DNA of 64,000 bases. Source: Brienomyrus brachyistius. Taxonomy: Eukaryota; Chordata; Actinopteri; Osteoglossiformes; Mormyridae. This document shows positions 37,269 to 49,148 of the stretch, piece after piece. The DNA is taken from assembly GCF_023856365.1 (NCBI RefSeq), contig NC_064533.1:35822118-35886117 (forward strand). The letters are read 5' to 3'. The notes under the pieces were generated by a model. The model was not told the DNA's origin and did not search any database. It saw only the letters and a program-made list of their open reading frames with translations. A program made the position numbers and the translations under genes. The stretch's first letter is position 1. Each line of letters begins with the position of its first letter.

Positions 37269-39771
37269 TTTAAGCCACAGCGGCTCAGATAGGCTCTTTC
37301 ATCCCAAATTTCCTCCTCTTAAAATTTCCTCCTAAGGATTATAGGAACAAAGGACACTGAATTCCTGGGAAGTATAGGGCATCCTCAGCTTTCAGAGAAC
37401 AGCACTGGCCAGAATTACATTTTATTTATTTATCATAGAATTTATGGAGTTTTAGCTTAAGAACTTGAGCACATGAAAGGTGACTCAAAGGAACAGGTCA
37501 CTTAGTCCATCCTACTCTTTGGGGTTGGGAGTTTAAAACCAGTTTAGAGATAACATTTAAAAACTGTGTCAAGAAAAGGCTGCCAATTTGCAAGTGTTTA
37601 AAGTGTAGTTATGCAGAGGTATTAGATACATTTATTTGTGCAGGAGCTAAAGCAAATGAAAGTGGCTTTTTTATAGTTTGACCTTCAGTGTTGTTGATTT
37701 GCACAAAAACTGGGAACTGCATATGACATCTCTGATTATCCCTACTAATTAGTTTTGTTTTGTTGTGAGTGTTTGACATTTTCTGGATTAACTGGGCTGT
37801 TTTTATCTCTATAATAATATAAACTTTTGGCTTTCCAGTTCACTTTGATAAAGATGTCAGATTCGATCTAATTAAAATTCAAAATTCCATGTCTCAAAGC
37901 TTAGACAGCTCTGAAAGGATCCTTAGTTTTTACATAATGACAATGTGAATGTATGCAATGTTAGATCAAAAATAGGCATAATTGCATAAGCGAGCTGCTT
38001 CTTAGCAGTACTCCATTGTTTCCACTGAATGGAGTGTGCTTTTGGGAAAGTGCCATTACACCTTAATCTTTGGTACTGCTGAGAGTTGAATTTAGTTGCC
38101 CAGCTTCTTCACACCCCGAGCACTGAGCACAGCCTGCAGTAGGATGCCTGTCGTCGCCTGTGGTTCCGCTCACTGTGCTCTGTGCCCAGTCAAAATCAAT
38201 GGAACTTCATTAAAGGAAATTATAAAAAATTAAAGCTATCAGAGGAATCTCATCAGCGCTTGCCAAGCGTCTTTTGGCCGTCCTGGCAGCTGCCAGCGGG
38301 AGTCGTGTTCAGAGCCAGTTGGTGGAGCTTTGTTACAGCCCGCCGCTAATTAGCATTGGAGATGGATCGCACTCAAGAATGGGAGCAATTACACAGCGAA
38401 AGAGGAGCTGGGAGACGGAGGCTTGGGTGCATGCACTTGGCTTTGTCTCGCCAGAGCAGTCTGCGATGCTTGAGGTCAGAACCTGCTCCAGCAGATCTCG
38501 GCATTATTGTATCTTCTGTGTCACAGAACAGGGGAGGGGGGAATCGTAGGAAAAGAGCTCATATCTGCTGGAATGCAAAACGTGTGAAAAGGACAGCTGC
38601 GATGCCATTGCACTCTGAATCCATGGAATTCTGCTGCTGAGGCTGTTGAACGGGCCTCGGGCTTTGGGATTCTGTAGTGGGCTCTTTGTGTTCGCGCAGC
38701 CCTGCTTTGTTTGGCCAGGTGTTCCTTTTCTCTCGGGTTCTGCATGAAGTCCAATCAGAGCCACACATCACGGATAGGGCTGAGGAAAAGCTTGCAAAAA
38801 GCCTGTGGAAGTGTCGCTTGCGGGATACAAGTCAAGTGATTCTCATTTATGGCTAGTAAATTCGACCCCCTCTGTCCAGCGATGGGCTTCGCTTACTGGA
38901 AGGTTTTGTGTATCTGTGGCTGATTCGAGCTGCACACAGTGTATGTTGTTTTCTGCTGCAGTTATAGCTGCCAATGTGATGCTGTCTGTTCCTCAGCCAC
39001 CCATCTGATTCATAAATCTGACAGCACCATGTCTCTCTCTCAAGGCTTTTCGCAAAAGCCGATTTCAGTTCACTTTTTAAAATTGTAGGTTTGGCTCTCA
39101 GATGGTTTGGACATCTTCACATTTTCACCTTTTCTAAATGCATATTTCATTCAAATGCTGTTAAATTGAATGCCACATTTTTAGTTCCAGTGCTGCTGTT
39201 TTCATAGTCACAGATTAAAATAATATATTTTTTAAAATACTTCACTTTTCAAATGTAGTCTTTGTGTTTGCAGTGGCAGTACTCAGTTACTCAGTTTATG
39301 ATACAAAAATGAAGGAATGAAACATTGAAATTAAGTCTGCAGTGCAGATCAGTCCACACCACTGGCATTTAGTGGCGTGAGTGTGTCTCTGCGTGTTTGC
39401 AGTGGCAGATATAATTTGTCCATCTGCATGTTAGCCAGCTCCGGTAAGCTCATCTGCAGAGCCGACATTGCAGGTAAGACGGACGCAGCCGGCATCTCCT
39501 ACCTCAGTCTTGGCTGCCTGAAAACTGCATGTCACTGGAGACTGGAGCGGCCATGTCCAGCCCACTTCCTAGGTTCTACATTCTCTGCCTGGATCCAGCT
39601 GCCTGCTGGCAAATTACTCATGGAAGACATTACAATGCAAACTTCAGGCTGTCATCAGGGACATCGTGAAATTGCTATGTATATGTGTTTAGCTTTTCTG
39701 TCCTGTAAGGTATTGTTTTAGAATATGGTCTACATTTATCAAAACCCAAATGAACAAACTAGAATCACTTA

Positions 39772-40016
39772 CGGGTGATCCTCGGGTTACGATGGTCCAT
39801 GTTACAGTATTTCAACTTTATGATGGATAAAAAAGGCTTTGTGTTAATAATTTTGCCCAGCTTTAGGCTACTGTAAGTGTTCTAAGCATGTTGAAAGTAG
39901 GCTAGGCTATTATGTTCGTTAAGTTAGGTGTACTGTATTGAAAATTTTGCCTTATAATATTTTCACCTTACGAGGTTTATCAGAACGTAACCCTATCATG
40001 ACCCGTGGAGCGTCTG
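39772..40016 (+). mobile_element. Small non-autonomous DNA transposon (pogo/Tigger-like)
   Basis: A 245-bp unit is flanked by TA on both sides (39770-39771 and 40017-40018). Its ends are imperfect inverted repeats: CGGGTGATCCTCGGGTTACG at the left, and the reverse complement of the right end, CAGACGCTCCACGGGTCATG. They match at about two thirds of 24 positions. The inside (GGCTTTGTGTTAATAATTTT, AAGTAGGCTAGGCTATTATG, GTTTATCAGAACGTAACCC) resembles, from memory, the internal sequence of a mammalian TA-targeting pogo/Tigger-type repeat. No transposase frame remains, so any movement would have needed an enzyme supplied in trans. The family name is an inference. Confidence 0.65.
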
Positions 40017-40590
40017 TATTCTCTTTTGATAGAGACATTTTTGCAACATACTCACATTTGGTTCTTTTCAGGCCAGTGTTGCTAGTCGTATGTACTGGGC
40101 AGAAATCCAGCATGTTGGTCTAGATACTCCATTTTCAGCAGATATGTTTCTTAAACATCGAATGGCTCTGCATGTTAATGCCCTTATTTCATCTACAGCA
40201 TACTTTAAACTGCTCTTTGTAATCCCTTTGGCGACATGTGACTTACTATGTTTTACGAGCCTGCTGTATGATGGATTTGTGCTGGCCATTAATCAACACT
40301 GATATTAATAAGACCCCAGGTCTTGTACATGGCAGTGCTGCGCAGATTTTTATGTATTAACTGCCAGGAATTCTCTGCATATTTCCGGCCTGCCATCTGC
40401 TGATAATCTCCACATTGGCCTCTTCTGCTGGCCTTTCACTCAGTTAAAGCTCCTGTCCTCGACTCTCCCTGTATATTGAATCTCTGTCATCTCTTTCCTT
40501 CGTCCGTTTTCATGCCATTCTTGTAAATCATGCTGGCCAGTGTAGACGGCCCCTTCCTTCCACTGTGGGAAATGCAGGCCTCTGCTTCAA

Positions 40591-40624
40591 GGGGATGGGA
40601 TCGGATGGGATGAGATGGGAGGGG
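40591..40624 (+). other. Possible G-quadruplex motif
   Basis: GGGGATGGGATCGGATGGGA followed by TGAGATGGGAGGGG gives at least four G-runs of three or more, separated by loops of seven bases or fewer. This fits the usual intramolecular G-quadruplex pattern on the plus (transcript) strand, within an intron. Confidence 0.4.
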
Positions 40625-41772
40625 AATGTTCTCCTGGAGTCAGGCTGCTGGTCTCTTGTGGCTGAATTACTCTCCACTCATGCCTCTCCTTTGCTCACTA
40701 TGGCGTGAAATGATTTTCTTTAAGCATTAGCTCTCGAGAAGTGGCCTGGCGTGGGGTTGGGACCTCCAATCACACTCCCTGTAAATAAGGATACCAGCGA
40801 GCTGCCGCCCAGGCGAGGGGCTCTCTCTCTCAGTCAGGAAAGCAGATTTCCACCTCCGCCAAAGACCTGATTCTGTGGGACGCAGATGGAAGGATTCGAT
40901 AATCACCTCTCTAAGTAGAAGGGTCTTGCGGAGCCCTCAGCATGGAATTCGCACATGGTGGGCCGTAATCGCTCTGAGGTTATGTGGTGTCCAGTGGAAA
41001 AGCACTCTGAGTCTTGTTAGGGTTTTTTTTCCGCCCCACGGATTGCCTGAATGGGCAGAGACGTGGGTTCTACCCGACACCGCATCAGAGTGAGTCTCAG
41101 GTTGGACCCTACACTGCCATTCGACTTCCTGCTCACCTGGCCATAATGTTGGCAGTGAGCATTTTCCCAATTTGTCAAATTGCCTGTATATTTTTTCAAG
41201 ATTTGTACTTGTGGTTCAAATCCAACTTCACATTTAAGCCAGAACACGACTCCAAGGATCTGGGATCAGGTAACAGAGAGAGTACACATATAATAATAGT
41301 AGGCTAAGTAGCACCATCCAGGCAAGCACCATTACCCTATACCCACTGTAAATATCTGAATTGTCAGCGTATGTTGAGAGGTGTTGGGGGGCATTTCTTC
41401 TAAGCTCGCAGTTTATATCCTAAGCATAAATATGTGTAGTGAAATTAGTCGTCTTGGAACTTGCAAGCAGCAGCAAAATAAGACCTAATAAACATGAAAT
41501 ATGGTTTCACTGGCTTTGAATGTTACCTCTAAATTTTGCTTGGACATAGTTTTCATCAGAATAATAATTTACAGCTTGATCTCACTGTCCACCTAGAAAA
41601 ACTACTATTGATTGCTGGGCTTCTGTGATGTTTTTGATTTGTTGAAGCTCTATAATGCCTTCAGAGTTTTTGTGGTATTTTAATGCCACATAAATGAATA
41701 ATTTGTGTTGTCACCATTGCATTCATTTCAAGTTCACAAAATTATAGTTTATTATATAGAAATGATGTTAAA

Positions 41773-41795
41773 CACACATATATATATATATATAT
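41773..41795. repeat. (CA)(TA)n microsatellite
   Basis: ACACAC followed by about nine AT dinucleotides. Confidence 0.9.
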
Positions 41796-44010
41796 TCATT
41801 CTCTGGTTGAATTGTTTCTGGTCTACAATGCGTCCTTAATGAATTATTGAAGCTAGTTCTTGTCATGGTTTAATTGAACTTTAATTTCTCACATTATTAG
41901 TAAGAGAGCACGTCTACCACATAGTCTATGATAAAACCACATGACACAGTGCAATCACATCTCACAAGCAAGGTTCAGGGGAGGAAAAGGATGTTCCTAG
42001 TCTACACATGAAAAGATGGTGATTAGATCCTGTGCTGTAATTAAGAAGTGCAGAAAGGTTCTCCCTGAATAAACTCATTTATCAGTTATTAACATTTAAC
42101 AAGTCCCATATCCGACCCTGCGCATTAGCTTGGCTTAAACAAACACTCTCGGGCTGCTGTGCTGATGAAGAGATTTGTTTTCCTCTTGTCGTGGCGCAGT
42201 GGAGCTAATGAACGCAGGGCTGGGTATCGCTCTGCTTGCAGTGTGTCACTCAGCCCAACACGGGCCCGGCTGACCAGGCCGCTTCACACGTCTCCCTTTA
42301 TTCAGCCCAGTCTCTCCTGCTCCACACAGTTGGCTTGTCGGTAGTCAGGATACACTCTTATCAGCACTTAGAACTTCAAACTCCCTTTTAAAACTCATTT
42401 CATCTGCTCTTGAGCTCAAAGATGAAGTGCTTTCCTGTCTTTCTTCGCAGCGTGTTTATTGCTAGCCCTCATGTCAGACATATGGCATGACAAGCAGAGA
42501 ATACTCAGTATATAACTTCTGATTAAAGAACATGACCATATCGTTAGTATATTTAAAGCCCCCACCCATCTCAGGGCTGCATTACCATAGTGAGAATCTA
42601 AATACAGTGCCCATGTTTTCCATCATGACTGGACAAAGAGCGAAGACCAGAACTGGCAAGTCAATGTGGAGGCACCTTACCATATGCCAGTGAAGCAGTG
42701 CTGAATGTTCACCAGGGTCTGGCACACAAGGAGTCTTCTGGTGTCCTGATCCAGGCTGCACTCTTGTTTTCTAAGCTTGCTGTGAGAGTTGGAACAGCGC
42801 GCTGTTGAGCGAACGCCCATGTGAGGGGACCTGGAAGAAACCACATTACTCTGATCAGAACCAGAACTGGTCTTTCTGCCTTTGTGTGTTACTGAATATT
42901 GAGAGCTGACCTGTCTTGTAGCAGCAAAATGTCTCTGAGGGCTGTTTTGTCTGATTATGCACCCCACTGATTGCTTGCAGCTTTAGGTATTTGCTCCTGT
43001 GTTGCAGAAACACTGCAGTGTACACTGCTGGCCAACCCCTCCAGGTGTTTCTGTCAAGGGCAGACATTCACCTTAGTGCAGGCTGAATTTTTCCATAGTG
43101 TCCTGCCATCTATCTACAATAGGTCTTCTGGCTTCCCAGTGGCGGGTTCTGATGATTGAGTTAATTTACCTTGGCGCTGGTCGTAGTTATTCCTAATTAT
43201 ATTTCCAGCTTTTCTGAGGTTTCTGATCCCCCCAGAATTGGACCTGGTCATTTGTGTTCAGGCCTCATTTGAGTCCACCTCCTTGTATTTTTTTGCAGCT
43301 CATAGTATCCTTAAAAATGTTTTTCAGGACAAAAGTTGAAAAACAGCCATACTATTCTTGTCCTGCTTCTTCAATGAGCAGCTTTTACGGTCGGTAACAC
43401 TCTGTTTATTGTCCAGTGAACACAGCTTTATCAAACGGGCCAGAGACTTCAAGTCCATTTCCAAAATTGTGCCGCTGTCAAGCAGCATCCTGCATAGGGC
43501 CGTTCACAGATCACATGCATTGGATGGTTCATAGATTAAGGGCCTCCTAGCCTCATTTAAGAAATCCAGATTGATAGCTGAACATTAAAGGTGGCATTAT
43601 TATAGAGCTGGGAACATGAATGCGGGTAGCTTGAATAAAGGGCGAGCCTGATATTACTCAGTATGACTGATGATGCCTTCTCTGCTATAGCTCAGGGATA
43701 GAGATGCCTGTTTCCCATAATGTTCGAACTTGTCAAGATCTCCTGGGAAAATTTCATTCTGTGTAATGTGTAAAATATATTTAGCTTTCTCTTTGTGCTG
43801 ACATGCTACTCCGCTCAAATTGTGTATTTTTATCATTATTTTTCACTTGTTTTGGTTTGTGTACTGTTTTTACCTTTGATCATTACTACTTATTAATTAC
43901 AGTATCAAGAATAAAAAGTCTGAAATGCTTCAACAGAACTCTTCTTAAAAATGTGAGTTTTATGCTGTTGCCCCTACTTCTTGTGACACATTGCATGCTG
44001 TTGTTGACAG

Positions 44011-44087
44011 ATGCCAGTGAGAGGTCCGGACAGCCGCATGGCTCCCCGCTACGAGGACGTCGAGCGCCAGTATGCCTCCCTGCCCCG
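44011..44087 (+). CDS. pard3b: pard3b-like exon: RGPD...RQYASLPR
   Basis: This short 77-bp exon starts in phase 0 right after TTGTTGACAG and reads MPVRGPDSRMAPRYEDVE, then RQYASLPR. The RQY(A/S)SLPR motif is conserved in both PAR-3 paralogues. The upstream V/M-P-x-RGPD piece fits PARD3B as I recall it. The donor is CG|GTACGT after 44087. The split codon CG+G gives Arg with the exon at 49149. A different acceptor at 45600 would also be in phase (see the candidate alternative exon). Identity rests on this motif plus frame closure on both sides. Confidence 0.9.
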
Positions 44088-45600
44088 GTACGTCCGCATG
44101 TCCGCAGCGAGAGCAGGGGGCAGGGCCTCCCTTCACACTCACTGTGCTGGCTAGCACTATTTTAAGCTCATAATTAACCCTGGAGTGTTTGCCCTCTGAG
44201 TCCCTTCGCTCATCCTCGGGAAGTTACCTGATCTGTTCCCTAGAGACGAGGACACAGACGGAGAGGTGCAAATTGATATCTGCGCAGACCTTGCAGTTGG
44301 AGCCGTGCGCAGTTGCTTGGTTTCTCTGCACTGAACGATTCTCTGTCCATGTACAAGCGCCCCCCCCCGCCCCCAAATGCACCCTGCATTGTAATGTTAG
44401 CAAGCTGGGGTCCCCAGAGGTTTAAAAAACAGTGGTTACGTTAATAGAGAGCTGCGGTTTTGAGGGCTGTTTCTTTCGCAGATGTGCAAACGCCAGTATC
44501 TGAGTGGTCTGCATCCAGCAAGGGTGAGGAGTAGTACAGCAAGACCTTGTGAAATATACATATTTACTCCAACCCAAAATAACTGCTTTGTGAGCAGTGA
44601 TTTATCCCACTTTCCTGCTTTAGCTTGTTTTCATGTCTTGCTAAAATAAAACATGGCTCTGCTTTTGACACTTCACCCTGCAGCATCAATACTGCTTTGT
44701 GCTGAGGCTGCACCAAATATATTCCTGAGAAATACATTTTTCAAAGCTGAACTTTGTATAAAACCCCCCAGGGTCCTCATTCAAACCCATTTCCTTTCAA
44801 ATGACTTCAGTGCCTCGTTTCAGCTCCATTGTATTAGTATGCCATGAAGAGGCCTGCTCATGTGCACACCTTCTCAAAGTGCCGTGCCCCCAGTAATCGT
44901 TTCCACCCTGGGTTTGAGTAGGGGGCTCATTTGGGACTGATGGTCCCCCAGCATCTGGGAGGACTGCCTGAGTCCTCGTGGCAATCCATGTTCGGGGGGC
45001 GGGGAGCCAGGAGGGCTTCTCCATATGTGCCCCATTATAACAATTACTCAAATATAGCTGAGGGATGTTGCCGGCATAGCTCCACCGCAGGTTATCCAAT
45101 CAGAGCGCCCCATAACCTTTTCCAGCAGTTTATTGGATTATCAGGCTGAGACAAGGTTCCACACTATTTCGACAGACCCTCATTTCCTTACTGCAGTGCT
45201 AATGGAATGATTAAACTACACATTCCAGCCTCTATGCCTCAGGTTGGGTGACAGAAAGTTGTTTTCTTCATCACTTTCCCTATATAGTGGCTGGAATTGC
45301 TCGTGTGTTTATATAGTCTTCAGTGTTTTTGTTTAATTCTGAGCTGTAACTTATGCCTTGCCAGCAGTGAGATCTAGAAATGTGACCCTAAATTTAAGTA
45401 CAAAGCTGAAACAGGAGTGTTTACCTGCCTGACATCAGCCTCCAGTTATCAACCCCAAATCTCAAATAAGTTGTAGTTTAGCTGTTCTTACTAGTCATAG
45501 TATTAGTGATAGGACTTTGGGTGCTTAAAGAAATAAAATCGATGAAGCTGAAGACGGAGTGATGTGCTGTGAGGTTTGCATGCATTTGCTTTGTTTTTAG

Positions 45601-45646
45601 CTCCTACCAGCTTGACCCTTTCTCTTCTGAGGACTCGGAAGTTTAG
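45601..45646 (+). other. Candidate alternative terminal exon (SYQLDPFSSEDSEV)
   Basis: After a good acceptor (GCTTTGTTTTTAG, ending 45600), the phase left by the exon at 44011-44087 reads Arg then SYQLDPFSSEDSEV and a TAG stop. The last four residues, DSEV, fit a class I PDZ ligand (S/T-x-V). Only 14 codons are open, which happens by chance about half the time, and I recall no such isoform in PARD3B. Treat it as a hypothesis. Confidence 0.2.
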
Positions 45647-45799
45647 TTAAAATTATTCAACAAAGTTGAACAAAGTGGAGGAGGAGTGGATCGTATCCAA
45701 GAACGACAGCTTTATTTCTGTTCTTTGTTTCTGATTTAGCAAACAGGTATGGTGGGCAGTTTGAGCAATAGTATTGATTTTCTCTGAGCATTGGCCTTG

Positions 45800-45985
45800 A
45801 GGGCAGATCGGTGGTTTGGTGGGTAATGCTGCTGCTTCTCATCTCCGGAGGGTTTAAATCCAACCTCTGCTCTGTGTATGTGGAGTTTGCACGTTTCCCG
45901 TCTCGCTCGGGTTCCCTCCTGCGCTCCGGAGACAGACACTGAGGCATGGTTTGTGATTATATCTCTGGGTGTGTGTGTGCGCCTA
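45800..45985 (+). mobile_element. tRNA-derived SINE fragment, plus strand
   Basis: An A-box-like TGGTTTGGTGGGTAATGCTG and a B-box-like GGGTTTAAATCCAACC are followed by TGTATGTGGAGTTTGCACGT. That is the same body that follows the tRNA head in the SINE at 56987-57328. The copy is diverged and truncated before the SINE 3' end. No target duplication was recognised. Confidence 0.65.
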
Positions 45986-46375
45986 ATTCAGCTTTATGCA
46001 TTATAATTTCAATTCTTTAAGCTGTATTCAGTTCTATCGATGCATCTTTAACACACAAAAAACAAACAAATATAATAATTAGGGGTGAATCCTTTTGTCT
46101 ACTTTGATATCATTTCCAATTCACCACTATCATAGTTAACAAAACTGTTCATCGGTTGAACTCATTTAGTGCTGAAAATGCGTGTCTTGATTTACATCAT
46201 CTTTACACTTTCATATGTTAAATATCAAGCCTTAGAACACATCTAGGCTGGTCCAGGTTTTTGCCAACGATCATAAATTGAAAAGTAATGTTCTCTGTTC
46301 ATAAGTAGTACATAAACATTCATGCACTAACTTTTGAAGATGTTCAGATGTTTTGAAGTTTTGCCTTATGCCATT

Positions 46376-46492
46376 TAGACCTGTAGAGGTTACTGCAGCA
46401 TATATATATGCTGCAGTAACCTCTACAGGTGTAACATATGAACATGTTACATATATATATACAGGTTACTGCATATACAGTATATATACAGG

Positions 46493-46496
<4 letters not shown>
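46376..46496. other. Nested palindrome with perfect 52-bp core
   Basis: Bases 46379-46430 are a perfect 52-bp palindrome (26-bp arms, no spacer) centred on TATATATA: ACCTGTAGAGGTTACTGC on the left is mirrored at the right. A second short hairpin follows (GTAACAT at 46431, ATGTTAC at 46444). An outer inverted pair TAGACCTGTA (46376-46385) and TACAGGTCTA (46487-46496) encloses both. It directly precedes (AT)n(GT)n. No TA or other target duplication, or coding remnant, defines it as a known transposon. Confidence 0.85.

Positions 46497-46560
<64 letters not shown>
46497..46560. repeat. (AT)n(GT)n compound microsatellite
   Basis: About 18 AT dinucleotides, then about 13 GT dinucleotides. It joins directly to the palindrome on its left. 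Confidence 0.95.
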
Positions 46561-46561
<1 letters not shown>

Positions 46562-47694
46562 ACATTTAAGGTAGACATGTGACCCATTAGAAGATATCAA
46601 CTGAATCAGCTCTGCTGAAATCCAAACTTATGTGTTTGTCCTAGATATCCCATGATTTGTATGTCTGTATGTATGTTTGTATGTTTGTATGGCTGCTTTT
46701 ATTCTGGGACACCCTCAGATTGCACATCTACATGCCATCTGTGAAATAATATCACTGAACTTTTACTTTCATGACGTGACTCATTTCAGTCTCCCGTATC
46801 ACTTCCTTCCTGTCTTGTTTTCATCGTGTGCCTCATGGTATTGATGGACGGCATTGTTTTTTTGAACTGTCTTTGTTTTCATTATTTCTCACTTTACCTT
46901 TATTGCTCCATTGTTGTGGCTGCAGTTTTGCACCAAATAAAGTGTTATTTCACTGTAATTTCATTACACAGAAAAGTAGATGGGGTAATGAAATCTAATT
47001 TCTGAAGTGAAATTTAGTTACCTCAAGTTTCATAACTTCTAAACTGCATCATAGAGCCCTGGCTGATGAAAGACCTTCTCATGGTTTCTACCAACAACAC
47101 TGCCAGTTTTTTGTATTTGAAATAATATTATTCTCGTAAATAAAAAGAAGTTAACATTTAAACATAGGAGTGTAACCTTTGTAGCCATAAAGATCAGTTG
47201 GCAAAGCGGAAATCCAGCGGAAATGAAAGCAGAGGTAACAAGATGAGGTTTTCTAATAGTTACATCAGGTCTGGGAATCTAGCAATAGGGACCTATTTTT
47301 TAGATTTTTGTTAGTTTTTAAGTCTTTCATTTGGAATTCTACACGAACGGCTACATACAATCATTAAAGCCTCTATTACAAGTTGTAAAGGTAGAATAAT
47401 ATGATACTTCACACGGTTAATTCATTGAAATTCTATGATGCATGTTATGGCAATGACAGAACTTTATTAGGGAAGTAGTATTGTTTTTTTTATGTTTCAG
47501 TCATCAGAAATTGAGCAGGTAGGGGGCTGCCAACATGTGATTCCTCTGGTCCCCTGAGCTGGATGGAAGAGCCTAGTGAGCATAATTCTGTAACTGAGCA
47601 TTCTCTAAGAGTATTTAACACTAGTTGTGTTCAGTTAGAGCATGAAGTCCCATGTCTATGCATATGTGGGGGAGTACAACAGGTCTGGGATCTG

Positions 47695-47800
47695 TTCCCA
47701 TGTCTGGAAGAAGGTTGGTTTAAATGCCGTAGTCAGCAGAATTATCACTGTTGGCCCCTTAACCCAGTTGCTCCTTGGGTGCTAGATGACCCAAGCTAAG
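47695..47800 (+). mobile_element. Possible SINE-like fragment
   Basis: GGTTTAAATGCCGTAGTCAG (B-box-like) is followed by CACTGTTGGCCCCTTAACCC and TTGCTCCTTGGGTGCTAGAT. This resembles the stretch after the tRNA head in a second group of fish SINEs (I recall a CACTGTTGGGCCC...AAGGCCCTTAACCC pattern). The copy is short and decayed. No ends or target duplication are visible. Confidence 0.4.
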
Positions 47801-49148
47801 CCCATTCGGTACATCATAGGTGGGCTCTGGGTAACGCTGGCATCCTCCACAGCTGCCACTCTTCACTGTACGACCTGTGCCCACCCACACTATCCAAACC
47901 CCCGACCTACTTTACCCGCCTTCTGTCCTTCAGGTGTCACTGAAGAAGCTGGCTGGCCTCCTTGTGTTTTATGAGTAGGAGAATTTTGTAATTGTTCACA
48001 GAGCTTGTCTTGTTTGAAGTAATTTACATGCTAGGTAAACTAAACTAGATTTTAAAGCAATGCGATTCATTTCCTGTTCATCATACTGGCAGTTTTGGGA
48101 GGCCTTGAGTGTGTTCACAACCATGGGTGTGCTGGGCACAAGGGCTTCCATTTGTTTATGTCCTTCACTCTAACCTATGCCCTTTATATCTACATTCCGG
48201 GACTTTCATGACATCATAAGGCCTTGACCAATCGTCTACTGGATGGCAGAATATTTTGCTGTATGGGTGGCCAAGTCCAAGAAGAGATTAAGCATGTGCT
48301 CGTGATGCTTGGGATGCCTTCGTCTTTCAATCCTGGGCTCTAGTGGAGACTCCCTGTGAAGTCCTGTGGGTGGGTTGCGTCATGCGCGGGGTTATAATAT
48401 TCACTTTCCAGTGGCACAGTAGGAGAAACACCACGTCCATGTACGAAAATTCCAGGGGGAGTCTTATAGTTAGTGGATACCCGTAACGAATATGTCACGT
48501 AGCCAAAAAACGTTCTCACAGACTCAAGTCACGTACACAGATACGTCTCTGAAAATGTGCTTGTCTGCTCCCTCTCTGTCGCTGCGTCACTTTGGGAGGG
48601 GGGCTCTGTGGCTTGGGTGCCAAGATCCAATCTAGGTAATGTCTGCCACCACCTGCTCAGGCCACCCTCCTTCGTGTGTAATGGCTGAGCTATGCGGAAG
48701 GGCCAGACTCCCCTTGGGGCTCTGCGGACCCGCTGTGCAGCTGGTGTAAGTCACCCGATCCATGGCGGGTCCCAGTTCAGCCACGAGTCGTGCTGACTTA
48801 TGCCTCTACACGGCTAGCATTACCCGGGGAATTAGTTCTAATCACTCATGCAGAGAGGGACTTGGATGGAGATGGAAATTGGCCATCTTGTTATTGGTCA
48901 AGCCTCTGTAGAGGTGTGAGAGCTGTAGGAGGCCTGTGAGAGACTCCTCAGTGTCACAACAGCCTGCACTGCCCGGTTTGAGCCGCTCATTAATTGGTTG
49001 TGCACCCAGCCTAAGTCCCTGTGTGCCTTGCACCCCGTCCCCCATTGGCCCCCAGATCACCCACTTAGTCTCCTGTGGATAAGAAGCAGTCCTGTGGGAA
49101 ATTACTGTCCTTGCCCTGAGAACACACTGTTTGTTTTTTCTCCCACAG

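Larger units (their letters stand above)
27880..44010 (+). other. pard3b-like intron, 16.1 kb
   Basis: It runs from GTAGGG at 27880 to TTGTTGACAG, ending at 44010. It is mostly unique AT-moderate sequence with one small DNA transposon (39772-40016), a 17-base poly-G, a possible G-quadruplex and a short (AT)n. I examined the longer open frames (31430, 33660, 34038, 36683, 38274, 39377). None shows a recognisable domain, and none is bounded by convincing splice sites in the right phase. Confidence 0.75.
44088..49148 (+). other. pard3b-like intron, 5.1 kb
   Basis: It runs from GTACGT at 44088 to TTTTCTCCCACAG, ending at 49148. It contains two SINE fragments, a perfect palindrome with (AT)n(GT)n, and a possible short alternative terminal exon at 45601. 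No other coding exon is evident. Confidence 0.75.
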
